In this document: one piece after another, positions 53,345 through 64,000 of the stretch
How the letters are laid out: each line of letters opens with the position of its first letter
Numbering within the stretch: the first letter of the stretch is position 1
From: Formosa haliotis
GTDB lineage: Bacteria > Bacteroidota > Bacteroidia > Flavobacteriales > Flavobacteriaceae
Assembly: GCF_001685485.1 (NCBI RefSeq)
Contig: NZ_BDEL01000001.1
Span: 4,003,501-4,067,500 of the forward strand
Length of the DNA: 64,000 nucleotides
Reading direction: 5' to 3'
Notes under the pieces: generated by a model
What the model was told of the DNA's origin: nothing
Databases searched by the model: none
The model's input: only the letters and a program-made list of their open reading frames with translations
Program-made: the position numbers and the translations under genes

Positions 53345-54889
53345 ATGAAACAACCGAACTCAATGCAGGGCTACAAAGTAGACAAAAGTACTTTAATCAA
53401 TTTAGAACGTGGTAAAATTCCACCGCAAGCTATTGATTTAGAGGAAGTTGTGCTTGGAGCTATGATGGTCGATAAAAAAGGAGTGGATGAAGTTATCGAC
53501 ATTTTAAGTCCAGATGCTTTCTATAAAGAATCTCATAAAGTGATTTTTGAAGCGATCTTTCAGTTGTTTGAGGGGAGCGAACCTATCGACTTATTAACTG
53601 TTTCTAGTCAATTAAAGAAAAGTGCGAAGCTTGAAGTTGCAGGTGGTGATTTTTATCTGATTTCACTTACCCAAAAAGTGTCTTCTTCGGCGCATATAGA
53701 GTTTCATGCCCGTATTATTTTACAGAAATTTATTCAACGTAGTTTAATTAAAATTTCAAGTGAAATTATTGAAGAAGCTTACGATGAAACCCAAGATGTA
53801 TTCGATTTACTAGATAAAGCCGAAACCAAACTTTACGAAGTTACTCAAGGTAACATCAAAAAGTCTAGTGAAACGGCGCAGGAATTGGTTATTCAGGCGA
53901 AGAAGAAAATTGAAGAGATTTCGAATAAAGAGGGCTTAAGTGGTATTCCTACCGGATTTGATAAGTTAGATAAATTAACTTCTGGTTGGCAACCTTCCGA
54001 TTTAATTATTGTGGCGGCTCGTCCAGGTATGGGTAAAACAGCCTTAACCTTATCTATGGCACGAAACATAGCCGTAGATCAAAATATACCCGTTGCTTTT
54101 TTCTCTTTAGAGATGGCATCGGTGCAGTTAATTACGCGTTTAATTTCTTCGGAAACTGGATTGTCTTCAGAAAAATTAAGAACAGGTAAATTAGAAAAAC
54201 ACGAGTGGGAGCAATTAAATGTAAAAGTAAAAGGCTTAGAAAAAGCACCTCTTTTTATAGATGATACCCCTTCGCTTTCTATTTTCGATTTACGTGCCAA
54301 AGCCAGACGTTTATCGTCGCAACACGGTATAAAACTAATCATGATTGACTACTTACAGTTAATGACGGGAGGAACAAGTCATGGTGGAAACCGTGAACAA
54401 GAGATCTCGATGATTTCACGTAACCTAAAAGCCTTGGCAAAAGAATTAATGGTTCCTGTAATTGCACTGTCTCAGTTATCGCGTGCTGTAGAAACGCGTG
54501 GCGGAAGTAAACGTCCGTTACTGTCTGACCTTCGTGAATCGGGTGCGATCGAGCAAGATGCCGATATTGTATCGTTTATTTATCGTCCCGAATATTATAA
54601 AATTGAAGAATGGGATGATGATGAGCGCTCTCCAACAGAAGGACAAGCAGAATTTATTATTGCAAAACACAGAAATGGTGGATTAGAAAACATCCGATTA
54701 AAATTCTTAGGTCACTTAGGTAAGTTCGATAACTTAGATGATTTTGATTCTCCTTACGAGTTCCATAGTAAAATGAATACCAACCCGAATGAAGATTCTG
54801 GGTTTAGCTCTGGAGGTCATTTTCCTTCGCCCACAGATGCCTTTGGAAGTGCTATGAACGAGGATGATGATAACGATGTACCGTTTTAA
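53345..54889 (+). CDS. dnaB: replicative DNA helicase DnaB
   Basis: A 514-residue hexameric helicase: N-terminal domain (about 25-125, 'PPQAIDLEEVVLGAMM'), linker, and RecA-like C-terminal domain with Walker A 'AARPGMGKTALT' (about 224-235), Walker B 'LIMIDYLQLM', and 'LSDLRESGAIEQDADIVSFIYR'. It unwinds DNA at the fork. A Ser/Gly/Asp-rich tail ends in 'DDDNDVPF', like the tips of SSB-type proteins, which may bind partner proteins. No intein is present. The start at 53345 or 53363 is uncertain because the promoter lies very close. Confidence 0.96.
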   Translation: MKQPNSMQGYKVDKSTLINLERGKIPPQAIDLEEVVLGAMMVDKKGVDEVIDILSPDAFYKESHKVIFEAIFQLFEGSEPIDLLTVSSQLKKSAKLEVAGGDFYLISLTQKVSSSAHIEFHARIILQKFIQRSLIKISSEIIEEAYDETQDVFDLLDKAETKLYEVTQGNIKKSSETAQELVIQAKKKIEEISNKEGLSGIPTGFDKLDKLTSGWQPSDLIIVAARPGMGKTALTLSMARNIAVDQNIPVAFFSLEMASVQLITRLISSETGLSSEKLRTGKLEKHEWEQLNVKVKGLEKAPLFIDDTPSLSIFDLRAKARRLSSQHGIKLIMIDYLQLMTGGTSHGGNREQEISMISRNLKALAKELMVPVIALSQLSRAVETRGGSKRPLLSDLRESGAIEQDADIVSFIYRPEYYKIEEWDDDERSPTEGQAEFIIAKHRNGGLENIRLKFLGHLGKFDNLDDFDSPYEFHSKMNTNPNEDSGFSSGGHFPSPTDAFGSAMNEDDDNDVPF

Positions 54890-54911
54890 TTTTGAAACAA
54901 TTTTTTAATAG

Positions 54912-54958
54912 AAAACCATGAAAGATACCCTAACCGTATTTTTCATGGTTTTTTTTAT
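54912..54958 (+). terminator. terminator of dnaB
   Basis: A stem of about 12 bp (AAAACCATGAAA with TTTCATGGTTTT) with a 16-base loop and a T8 tail. Confidence 0.82.
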
Positions 54959-55045
54959 GTTTAATAGAATGCATTTTGATTTTAACCCTTCTGTTAAATT
55001 ATAATTTAAAGCTTACATCTCATTCCATATTTGACATAGTTTAGC

Positions 55046-55053
55046 TACTTTTG
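55046..55053 (+). promoter_or_regulatory. -7 element of cydAB
   Basis: TACTTTTG (TAnnTTTG), 34 bp before the cydA ATG. Confidence 0.55.
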
Positions 55054-55087
55054 AGGCAGAGTAACCATACCAAAATCAATTACTTCT

Positions 55088-56419
55088 ATGGAAGATATGT
55101 TATTTTATGATAGAATGCAGTTTGCGTTCACGATCACCTTTCATTACCTTTTTCCACAACTCACCATGGGACTATCTTTAATGATAGTTTATTTTAAATG
55201 GTGCTTTTTAAAAACCGATAATTTACAGTATAACGATGCGGCAAAATTCTGGATGCGCATATTTGCAATTAATTTTGCCATGGGTGTAGTAACTGGAATC
55301 CCTATGGAGTTTCAATTTGGAACTAATTGGGCAAAATTTTCGGAATTAACCGGAGGAATCATTGGTCAAACCTTGGCTATGGAAGGTATGTTTTCATTTT
55401 TCTTAGAATCTTCTTTTTTAGGATTATTTCTTTTTGGTGAAAAACTACTCGGTCATAAATGGCATTTTGTAACTGGATTTTTGGTCTTTTTAGGATCTTG
55501 GGCAAGTGGTTTCCTTATTATCGCAACACATTCTTGGATGCAATATCCCGTGGGCTACGAGATTTTAGAAAACGGTAAATTCGTATTAAATAATTTTTCG
55601 GCTTTATTTTCTAACCCATGGTTGTTGCCCTCTTATTTTCATAATCAGGCAGCCTCTTTAATTACAGCGTCCTTTTTTGTATCGGCCGTTGGTGCATTTT
55701 ATATTCTGAATAAAAAGCATGTTGAATTTGGTAAGCTATTCCTGAAAACAGGCGTTATTTTCGGTTTGTTTTCTAGTATAATTGTAGCTTTTCCTACAGG
55801 AGATTTAGTGGCTAAAAATGTGGTAAAGCATCAGCCCGTAACTTTTGCGGCCATGGAAGGGATCTTCCAGACAGAAGAAGGAGGTGCCGAAATTGTACTT
55901 ATTGGTCAGCCTAATATCTTAGAAAAAAAATTAGATAATAAGATTGCAGTGCCTAATATATTAAGTTTTCTAACCTATCAAAATTGGAATGCAGAAATTA
56001 AAGGTTTAAATGAATTTGATAGTAAAGATTACCCTACTAACATTCCTGGACTATATTATGCCTATCATATTATGGTTGGATTGGGAACTATATTTATTGG
56101 GTTAATGATTATTGCTACGTTTCAATTATATCGTAAGAAATTATACGAAACCCATTGGATTTTATGGTGTTTGATGTTTATGATACCATTTCCATATATT
56201 GCAAATACAACGGGCTGGTATACCGCCGAATTGGGTAGACAACCTTGGTTAGTTTACAATTTATTACGAACGTCTGAAGGGGCATCTCCAACTGTTTCTT
56301 CTGGTAATACGTTATTTACATTACTCGGATTTGTAGGGTTATATTTATTACTAGGTATTTTATTTTTAATGCTAGTAGGAAAGATAGTCAATAAAGGTCC
56401 TCAACTTATAAAACACTAA
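55088..56419 (+). CDS. cydA: cytochrome bd oxidase subunit I, short-Q-loop type
   Basis: A 443-residue integral membrane protein with the heme b595/d ligand region 'ITFHYLFPQLTMG' (His19), 'GIPMEFQFGTNWAKFSE' (Met/Glu heme b558 region) and 'YTAELGRQPWLVYNLLRTSEG' near the C-terminus. It is about 80 residues shorter than E. coli CydA, in the part that forms the quinol-binding Q-loop, so it belongs to the short-Q-loop group. It reduces oxygen with quinol at high affinity. cydB follows 2 bp later. Confidence 0.93.
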   Translation: MEDMLFYDRMQFAFTITFHYLFPQLTMGLSLMIVYFKWCFLKTDNLQYNDAAKFWMRIFAINFAMGVVTGIPMEFQFGTNWAKFSELTGGIIGQTLAMEGMFSFFLESSFLGLFLFGEKLLGHKWHFVTGFLVFLGSWASGFLIIATHSWMQYPVGYEILENGKFVLNNFSALFSNPWLLPSYFHNQAASLITASFFVSAVGAFYILNKKHVEFGKLFLKTGVIFGLFSSIIVAFPTGDLVAKNVVKHQPVTFAAMEGIFQTEEGGAEIVLIGQPNILEKKLDNKIAVPNILSFLTYQNWNAEIKGLNEFDSKDYPTNIPGLYYAYHIMVGLGTIFIGLMIIATFQLYRKKLYETHWILWCLMFMIPFPYIANTTGWYTAELGRQPWLVYNLLRTSEGASPTVSSGNTLFTLLGFVGLYLLLGILFLMLVGKIVNKGPQLIKH

Positions 56420-56421
56420 TT

Positions 56422-57501
56422 ATGGAGTTATTCTGGTATATGGTCTTAATGACTATGTTAGCGATTTATATCATTTTAGATGGTTATGATTTTGGAGCGG
56501 GAATAATTCATTTATTTTTCGCCAAAAAGGAAGCCGATAAAAAGGCAATTACAAATGCTATTGGTCCGTTTTGGGATGCCAACGAAGTATGGTTAATTGC
56601 CGTTGGAGGTGTTTTGTTTTTTGCCTTCCCAACCCTATATGCTTCGTCGTTTAGTGGTTTTTATTTGCCTTTAATGATGATTTTATGGTTGTTAATTTTT
56701 AGGGCGATAGGATTAGAATTACGCGGACAAATACATAATCGTTTATGGGAAAAGATTTGGGATAAAGCTTTTGGAGTAGCGAGTTTGTTATTGGCTTTAT
56801 TTTTTGGAATTGCTTTAGGAAATGTTGTTCGTGGTGTAAATTTAGGTATGGTTAACGAAACCGGAGTATCTACTCATGAGGCTCATTATTTCTTTTTACC
56901 GCTTTGGAATGACTCCTTTAGTCCAGAAGCAAATCATCTTGGTATTATAGACTGGTTTACAATCCTGTTAGGGATTATCGCTGTAATTACACTAACAATT
57001 CATGGAGCCAACTGGATCTTATATAAAACGAATTCTGATTTAAATCCGAAATTAAAACAGGTAGTTTTTAAACTTAATTTTGTACTACTATTTTTTGTTA
57101 TTGTATCTATTTCTATTTGGCATTTAATAGAGTCAAATCCGTTTGAAAATTTTATAAACTACCCATGGTTAGCTATATTTCCTATTGTCACACTTGTTGG
57201 TTTATTTGGTTTATTTAAGGTGAAATCATTTAAAAAAGATGGAACACCTTTTGTGTTTTCGTCGTTATTTTTGGCAGGTGGTTTTTTTACAACCGTGTCT
57301 TCAATTTTTCCTAACTTGTTGCCTTCAACAAACGGTGTTAATCCATCGTTAACCATCTACAATGTTGCAGCAGAAGACTATGGTTTAACTGTAGGTGTGT
57401 ATTGGTTTGTAATTGCCATAGTGTTAGTGGCGGTTTATTTTACCATTCAATATAAAGTATTTAAAGGTAAAATGGATAATATTGGTTATGGCGATCACTA
57501 A
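56422..57501 (+). CDS. cydB: cytochrome bd oxidase subunit II
   Basis: A 359-residue membrane protein with about nine helices: 'MLAIYIILDGYDFGAGIIHLFFAKKEADKKAITNAIGPFWDANEVWLI' and 'LMMILWLLIFRAIGLELRGQI' are diagnostic of CydB. It forms the oxidase with CydA, from which it is separated by 2 bp. No cydX-like small ORF is seen directly after it. Confidence 0.93.
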   Translation: MELFWYMVLMTMLAIYIILDGYDFGAGIIHLFFAKKEADKKAITNAIGPFWDANEVWLIAVGGVLFFAFPTLYASSFSGFYLPLMMILWLLIFRAIGLELRGQIHNRLWEKIWDKAFGVASLLLALFFGIALGNVVRGVNLGMVNETGVSTHEAHYFFLPLWNDSFSPEANHLGIIDWFTILLGIIAVITLTIHGANWILYKTNSDLNPKLKQVVFKLNFVLLFFVIVSISIWHLIESNPFENFINYPWLAIFPIVTLVGLFGLFKVKSFKKDGTPFVFSSLFLAGGFFTTVSSIFPNLLPSTNGVNPSLTIYNVAAEDYGLTVGVYWFVIAIVLVAVYFTIQYKVFKGKMDNIGYGDH

Positions 57502-57509
57502 AGTAATGT

Positions 57510-57740
57510 TTAGTCTTTAAACATGCTATCTGTTATCGTCATTAAACCCTTAAAAGCAAAAAAGATAGCTAGACCACAAATAATTAATCCAATAATAAGA
57601 ATTGGAATATAAAGGGGTTTTTCGGTATTTGTAAATGCGATATGTATAAATGAAGGTCCTAAAAGCATACAAGCTAAAGAGATTCCCATTTTTTTTAAAC
57701 CTTCAATAAGGACTTTTTTGTTTGTTCGTTTAGTTTCCAT
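57510..57740 (-). CDS. DUF6095 small membrane protein
   Basis: A 76-residue protein with two membrane helices (about 15-35 and 45-65) and a basic N-terminus ('METKRTNKKVLIEGLKKMG'). Small proteins of this pattern are labelled DUF6095 in flavobacteria, as I recall. Function unknown. The start overlaps the 3' end of murQ by 11 bp, so it is translated from the same message. Confidence 0.72.
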   Translation of the reverse strand: METKRTNKKVLIEGLKKMGISLACMLLGPSFIHIAFTNTEKPLYIPILIIGLIICGLAIFFAFKGLMTITDSMFKD

Positions 57741-58548
57741 GATTGGTATGTTTTAAAACATTTCTAACACTTTTGTGTTCTTTAAGTAAGATTTCAGCCT
57801 CAGCGTAAGTGATGTTAAGTTCGGTCATAATCATTTTAATTCCTCGATCCACTAACTTATCGTTACTAAGTTGCATGTCGACCATTTTATTGCCTTTAAT
57901 TTTTCCTAACTGAATCATTGTAGCAGTAGAAATCATGTTTAAAACCAACTTTTGAGCCGTTCCTGCTTTCATTCTGGAACTCCCCGTTACGAACTCTGGA
58001 CCAACAATAACTTCAATAGGAAATTGAGCTGTTTGCGATAAAGGACTGTTATGGTTACATGTAATGCATCCCGTAATAATTTGGTGTTCATTACAAGCTT
58101 GTAATGCAGCTATTACGTATGGTGTGGTTCCAGAAGCAGCAATGCCAATAACCACATCTTTTGTAGATATGTTATGTTGAAGTAAATCTTCCCAACCTTG
58201 AGTTTTAGAATCTTCGGCAAATTCTACAGCATCTCTAATGGCTTTATCTCCACCAGCAATTAACCCAACAACTAATCCAGAAGATACTCCAAAAGTTGGA
58301 GGACATTCTGAAGCATCTACAACACCTAATCGACCGCTAGTACCTGCTCCGATATAGAAAATGCGACCACCTGCTTTAAGTTTTAGAACGGTTTGTTCGA
58401 TTAAAGATTCTATTTGTGGCAATGCTTTTTCAATGGCAAAAGGCACGGTTTTGTCTTCATTATTAATATTAATTAATAAGTCGGAGATAGTCATGTTTTC
58501 TAAATTATTGTATTTAGAATCGGCTTCGGTTGTTTTAATAAAATCCAT
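57730..58548 (-). CDS. murQ: N-acetylmuramic acid 6-phosphate etherase
   Basis: A 272-residue SIS-fold lyase that cleaves the lactyl ether of MurNAc-6-phosphate in cell-wall recycling. Diagnostic segments are 'AGTSGRLGVVDASECPPTFG' (about 69-88), 'AASGTTPYVIAAL', and 'EVIVGPEFVTGSSRMKAGTAQKLVLNMISTATMIQLGKI'. Full length for the short form. A TATCTTTA element lies just upstream of the start. Partner kinase and transporter genes are not in the window. Confidence 0.94.
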   Translation of the reverse strand: MDFIKTTEADSKYNNLENMTISDLLININNEDKTVPFAIEKALPQIESLIEQTVLKLKAGGRIFYIGAGTSGRLGVVDASECPPTFGVSSGLVVGLIAGGDKAIRDAVEFAEDSKTQGWEDLLQHNISTKDVVIGIAASGTTPYVIAALQACNEHQIITGCITCNHNSPLSQTAQFPIEVIVGPEFVTGSSRMKAGTAQKLVLNMISTATMIQLGKIKGNKMVDMQLSNDKLVDRGIKMIMTELNITYAEAEILLKEHKSVRNVLKHTNHGN

Positions 58549-58606
58549 GGTGTAAAGATACGAAATTGTAAAAGTTGTACTTCTAATTTATAAATTGTTT
58601 TAAATG

Positions 58607-58637
58607 AAAAAAGACTCCGAAAAGGAGTCTTTTTAAA
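58607..58637 (-). terminator. terminator of icd
   Basis: A stem of about 12 bp built on GACTCC/GGAGTC with A/T-rich base (58607-58618 with 58624-58635), 23 bp past the stop of the leftward isocitrate dehydrogenase gene. Confidence 0.85.
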
Positions 58638-58659
58638 GCATATATTATAGAATGACTTC

Positions 58660-61038
<2,379 letters not shown>

Positions 61039-61065
61039 TTAAAATAATTTATTGAGAAGTATATA

Positions 61066-61515
61066 AAACAAAAGCCATATCATGGTAGTAAAACTACTTT
61101 GACATGGCTTTCTCTGAAATAGCATTTTAAATTTATTAGCCTCTTGACTAATCACTTTCGGATATATTAATCTTACTTGCTTACATTAAAAGTGAACTAT
61201 TTCAAAAATGAAACATTTATAGTGTAACGTTCAAAATGTATTTACTAGCTACGAAATGTTTCTATTTAATTGTTTTTCTTTATGTTTTCCTTCCGTTTAT
61301 TTAATACAAACACAGTCCAACATTGTTTTCTTCCCTATACTTAAATTTTCATTTCTCGTACCTCCGAAAACTTTCAATTTTACTAGTTTTACTTGACAAC
61401 AAGTTTACTTTTTAAAATATCATGATTTTAAATGCAAAAACATGCCGTTTAAAATCTCAAAAAACAATTATTAAAAGAACGTTTAATACTTTAAAACTAA
61501 ATTAGAGTATTAATT
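61066..61515 (-). ncRNA. candidate non-coding RNA, about 450 nt
   Basis: The interval 60969-61612 has no protein gene of note. On the minus strand, TATCTTTA at 61522-61529 has a TTG 19 bp upstream (about 61549-61551), near-consensus Bacteroidota promoter spacing. About 410 bp downstream is a structured hairpin: AAAGCCAT at 61071-61078 with ATGGCTTT at 61104-61111, enclosing GTAGT/ACTAC, then TTTTGTTTTAT in the minus direction. No ORF longer than a few codons lies between. The AT-rich content does not fit tmRNA or RNase P. Transcription is inferred. Confidence 0.35.
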
Positions 61516-61521
61516 GTTTTA

Positions 61522-61529
61522 TAAAGATA
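61522..61529 (-). promoter_or_regulatory. candidate promoter of the non-coding RNA
   Basis: Minus-strand TATCTTTA, one base off TAnnTTTG, with a TTG at the usual 19-bp spacing upstream. The same variant precedes murQ. Confidence 0.4.
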
Positions 61530-61612
61530 AGAATAAATTCTAGTTTTTCAATGGGTTTTAACATTTTATATATCAACATTTTATAAACAGGAGTTATTAA
61601 CTTTTGTTCATA

Positions 61613-61646
61613 AAAAAAGCCCTAACGTGAAGTTAGGACTTTTTGA
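61613..61646 (-). terminator. terminator of rplS
   Basis: A 13-bp imperfect stem, AAAAAG-C-CCTAAC with GTTAGG-A-CTTTTT, 23 bp past the stop of the leftward rplS gene, with A/T flanks on both sides. Confidence 0.8.
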
Positions 61647-61668
61647 TGTTATTCGGAAATCGCAAAAA

Positions 61669-62019
61669 TTAGCGTCTTCTCTCTTTAATTCTAGCTTTCT
61701 TACCAGTAAGACCTCTAAAATAGAAGATACGAGCTCTACGCACTTTACCTTTTTTGTTGATTTCAATTTTTTGTAATGCTGGCATGTTAATAGGGAAGAT
61801 ACGCTCTACACCTACAGTTCCAGACATTTTTCTAATTGTAAACGTTTCAGAAGAACCAGTTCCTCTTTTTTGAATAACTACCCCTCTAAAAAACTGAGTA
61901 CGTACTTTTTCACCTTCTCTAATTTCGTAGTACACTGTAATTGTGTCTCCAGCGCCGAATTCAGGAAATTCTTTTTTTGTTACAAATTCGTCTTGTACAA
62001 ATTTTATTAAAGATTCCAT
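61669..62019 (-). CDS. rplS: 50S ribosomal protein L19
   Basis: A 116-residue bL19: 'FGAGDTITVYYEIREGEKVRTQFFRGVVIQKRG', 'TFTIRKMSGTVGVERIFPINMP' and 'KVRRARIFYFRGLTGKKARIKE' are conserved. It lies downstream of trmD, as in many bacteria, but has its own promoter element at 62095-62102. Confidence 0.97.
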   Translation of the reverse strand: MESLIKFVQDEFVTKKEFPEFGAGDTITVYYEIREGEKVRTQFFRGVVIQKRGTGSSETFTIRKMSGTVGVERIFPINMPALQKIEINKKGKVRRARIFYFRGLTGKKARIKERRR

Positions 62020-62094
62020 ATCTTTATTATTTTATTAGTGTTAATTCAAAGCAACATTCACGATTTTCGCCAGAGGTTGGTCCGAAATTGGGTG

Positions 62095-62102
62095 CAAAGA
62101 TA
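62095..62102 (-). promoter_or_regulatory. -7 element of rplS
   Basis: Minus-strand TATCTTTG (TAnnTTTG), about 75 bp upstream of the rplS ATG. Confidence 0.65.
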
Positions 62103-62172
62103 CTCTTTTTATTTAAATTCCAAACTTTTTAATTCTGAGTTTTATTTCGGAATTATAAATTTCTCAAATCAA

Positions 62173-62850
62173 TTAATCGTCTAATAAATCTGGACGTCTC
62201 GTTTTGGTACGCTCATAGGCTTGTTCTTCCCGCCATTTTTCAATCTTCGGAAAATTACCACTGAATAATACTTCGGGAACATGTAATCCTTTATATTCTC
62301 TGGGGCGTGTATAAATAGGTGGTGCCAATAAATTATCCTGAAAAGAATCGGTTAGGGCAGAGGTTTCGTTTCCTAATACCCCAGGAATTAATCGTATTAC
62401 GGCATCGCATAATACAGCTGCACCTAATTCGCCACCAGATAAGACATAATCGCCTATAGATATTTCTTTGGTGATAAATAAATCTCGTACGCGCTGGTCT
62501 ACACCTTTATAATGACCACATAAGATTATGATGTTTTCTTTTAACGATAAGGTGTTTGCAATACCTTGTTTTAGTGTTTCTCCATCTGGTGTCATATAGA
62601 TCACTTCATCATAATCTCTTTCCGATTTTAATTGAGAGATACATTTATCTATAGGCTCTATAAGCATAACCATACCTGCGCCGCCACCAAACTGATAATC
62701 GTCTATTGTTTTATAATTATCGGTCGTATAATCTCTTAAGTTATGAAAGTGTACTTCTACTAAATTGGCATCTATAGCACGTTTTAAGATGGATGCTTCA
62801 AACGGACTTTTAATTAATTCTGGTAAAACAGTGATGATATCTATGCGCAT
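62173..62850 (-). CDS. trmD: tRNA (guanine-N1)-methyltransferase TrmD
   Basis: A 225-residue SPOUT methyltransferase that makes m1G37 in tRNA. '[30 protein letters not shown]', '[14 protein letters not shown]' and '[30 protein letters not shown]' (the SAM-binding knot) are all present. Upstream of rplS on the same strand, the standard pairing. Confidence 0.97.
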   Translation of the reverse strand: MRIDIITVLPELIKSPFEASILKRAIDANLVEVHFHNLRDYTTDNYKTIDDYQFGGGAGMVMLIEPIDKCISQLKSERDYDEVIYMTPDGETLKQGIANTLSLKENIIILCGHYKGVDQRVRDLFITKEISIGDYVLSGGELGAAVLCDAVIRLIPGVLGNETSALTDSFQDNLLAPPIYTRPREYKGLHVPEVLFSGNFPKIEKWREEQAYERTKTRRPDLLDD

Positions 62851-62933
62851 GGCTTCAATTTATAAACAACTGCAAAGATGCAAAGAATCGAATTAAAATC
62901 GAGATAATTTATAGCTCAAATATGGGAACAAAA

Positions 62934-62962
62934 AAAGTCCATGATTTTAAACATGGACTTTC
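62934..62962 (-). terminator. terminator of 62987 gene
   Basis: A 10-bp stem, AAAGTCCATG with CATGGACTTT (62934-62943 and 62952-62961), with T8 in the minus direction. Confidence 0.85.
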
Positions 62963-62986
62963 TATATCTGATATTTTTTAAATGAA

Positions 62987-63607
62987 TTAAGCGTTAGACT
63001 TTTGCTTGTTTAATTCGTCTTGTAATTGTCTGCGTACTTTTTGCTCACGTTCTAAAGCTGTTTTACGGTGCTCGTCGAATTCTTCTTCTATTTCTGCAAG
63101 CATACGTTTAGCTTCTCTTGTGGTGGTATTACTGTTTTTAAATTTATAAATGAAGAATAATAAGAACACAAATAATCCTCCAATAATAGACCAAATAAAA
63201 GTGTTGTATGTGGTTTTACTTAGATTCATGCCAAAAAATTGCATGCTATCTTTTTCTTCATTAGTTAAATCTAAGGTTTTTTGCGTTTCGCTTAAATTAG
63301 ATTTTAAAGTAGCAATTTCACTAGCTTGTAAATCTACATTTTCTTGTGTTTCTATTAAATCTTTTTGAATGGCTTTTAAAGAGTCTAAGGTGTGAGCCTT
63401 TAATGTTTGTAACCAAGCTTTTTTTACAACTTTATAATTTTGATAATTATTAGATTTTTGAATTATGTATTCAAATTGATTGTCTAATGTACCATCATTT
63501 AAAGATAATTGATCTTCAGATTCTGTAGATGTTTGCGTTTGAGCAAATGAAGATACTGTTATTAAGCAAGTTATTAGCGTAGTGGTTAACGTTTTTATTA
63601 CATTCAT
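62987..63607 (-). CDS. secreted coiled-coil membrane protein, unknown
   Basis: A 206-residue protein: cleavable signal peptide (1-22), a helical coiled-coil region (about 60-120, 'LDSLKAIQKDLIETQENVDLQASEIATLK'), a membrane helix (about 132-155, 'TFIWSIIGGLFVFLLFFIY') and a charged cytoplasmic tail (160-206). I recall relatives next to trmD in many flavobacteria, which are sometimes mislabelled as a tRNA methyltransferase because of the position; no methyltransferase fold is visible here. Function unknown. Confidence 0.75.
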   Translation of the reverse strand: MNVIKTLTTTLITCLITVSSFAQTQTSTESEDQLSLNDGTLDNQFEYIIQKSNNYQNYKVVKKAWLQTLKAHTLDSLKAIQKDLIETQENVDLQASEIATLKSNLSETQKTLDLTNEEKDSMQFFGMNLSKTTYNTFIWSIIGGLFVFLLFFIYKFKNSNTTTREAKRMLAEIEEEFDEHRKTALEREQKVRRQLQDELNKQKSNA

Positions 63608-63686
63608 TATTGAAATTGTGTTTGGGGTTTTTTAGATTTTTACGAAATTATAAAATAATGTCAAATTTCAACATTTTAATTAACAA

Positions 63687-63710
63687 AAAACCTCACATTA
63701 GTGAGGTTTT
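63687..63710 (-). terminator. terminator of gapdh gene
   Basis: A 10-bp stem, AAAACCTCAC with GTGAGGTTTT over ATTA, 39 bp past the stop of the leftward dehydrogenase gene, followed in the minus direction by a T-rich tract. Confidence 0.85.
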
Positions 63711-63748
63711 ATATATACGATTGAAATTCGTTTTTGGATGATTTCCTA

Positions 63749-64000
63749 TTAATAATACGTGTAGCGTCTTACTTTTGCAATGTATTTTGCTAGCCTAACT
63801 ACTTGATGGCTATAGCCGTACTCATTGTCATACCAAATATATAAAATTGCATTTTTGTTATTCGGACTAACTATTGTGGCTTTACTATCAAAAATGGAAG
63901 GCGCCGAACTTCCTACTATATCGCTAGACACTAACTCGTCGCTTAATTCGTATTTAATTTGCTCTACTAAAGGTCCTTCTAAAGCACTTTTTTTCATGAG
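63749..64000 (-). CDS. glyceraldehyde-3-phosphate dehydrogenase, C-terminal end
   Basis: The last 83 or so codons of a GAPDH that runs off the right edge of the window. 'SDELVSSDIVGSSAPSIFDSKATIVS' and 'AILYIWYDNEYGYSHQVVRLAKYIAKVRRYTYY' match the C-terminal half of the catalytic domain (the WYDNEYGYS segment is diagnostic). The YTYY tail resembles the longer flavobacterial form. The active-site Cys and NAD domain are outside the window. Confidence 0.85.
   Translation of the reverse strand, partial: LMKKSALEGPLVEQIKYELSDELVSSDIVGSSAPSIFDSKATIVSPNNKNAILYIWYDNEYGYSHQVVRLAKYIAKVRRYTYY

Noticed and set aside
61066..61515. tmRNA or RNase P RNA
   Set aside because: The interval is too AT-rich and lacks the conserved 5' GGGGC and 3' tRNA-like ends of tmRNA and the conserved helices of RNase P RNA.
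62987..63607. tRNA methyltransferase (by position next to trmD)
   Set aside because: Signal peptide, coiled coil and membrane helix; no SPOUT or Rossmann methyltransferase motif.

Overview
The window is a contiguous stretch of a flavobacterial (Bacteroidota) chromosome. It is AT-rich. Many genes are preceded by the Bacteroidota promoter -7 element TAnnTTTG rather than a sigma70 -10 box. It contains lineage markers: the rpmB-rpmG-DUF4295-ftsY order, a transketolase split into two genes, TonB receptors of the OMP_b-brl_3 type, DUF6095, DUF4369 and a monomeric isocitrate dehydrogenase. The gene mix (cytochrome bd, copper-uptake TonB receptor, many Cys-lipoproteins) would suit a marine Flavobacteriaceae member. 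I cannot name the genus.

Layout. 0.1-5.7 kb: a copper-acquisition cluster (CNGKC small protein, lipoprotein, OprC-like TonB receptor with the CxxxM and HxM copper ligands, MbnP-like lipoprotein, MbnH-like diheme protein). 5.8-12.5 kb: a MazEF-type toxin-antitoxin pair, an unassigned lipoprotein, a PAS-LuxR regulator, a CidA/LrgB pair, and a PuuE-like lipoprotein with a cupin. 12.6-28.3 kb: transporters and hydrolases, DoxX-AlkB, a VanX-like dipeptidase, a DEAD-box helicase, a five-copy 184-bp tandem repeat array, a FUSC-type membrane protein, htpG and an S9 peptidase. 28.5-42.4 kb: fabH, a TonB receptor, recR, a glycosyltransferase, an acyltransferase E2, cinA, ribosomal proteins and ftsY. 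43.0-43.6 kb: tRNA-Lys, tRNA-Leu, tRNA-Lys. 43.7-64 kb: mostly housekeeping (aroK, split transketolase, tgt, an LptG-type permease, accA, dnaB, cydAB, murQ, icd, rplS, trmD, end of a GAPDH gene).

Five genes are interrupted by a single missing base, four of them in short A-runs: a sodium:solute symporter, a 3'-5' exonuclease, cinA, ftsY and an LptF/LptG permease. Because ftsY and LptG-type functions are normally essential, residual indel errors in the assembly are the simplest explanation. These reading frames should be treated as provisional.

Most notable for follow-up: the copper cluster with its two undescribed partners; the 184-bp array, which carries fossil copies of the 3' end of the adjacent FUSC gene plus a REP-like double hairpin (a diverged relative lies at 12.6 kb); and two gene-free intervals in which a Bacteroidota promoter and an intrinsic terminator bracket candidate non-coding RNAs (about 16.08-16.22 kb on + and 61.07-61.52 kb on -).
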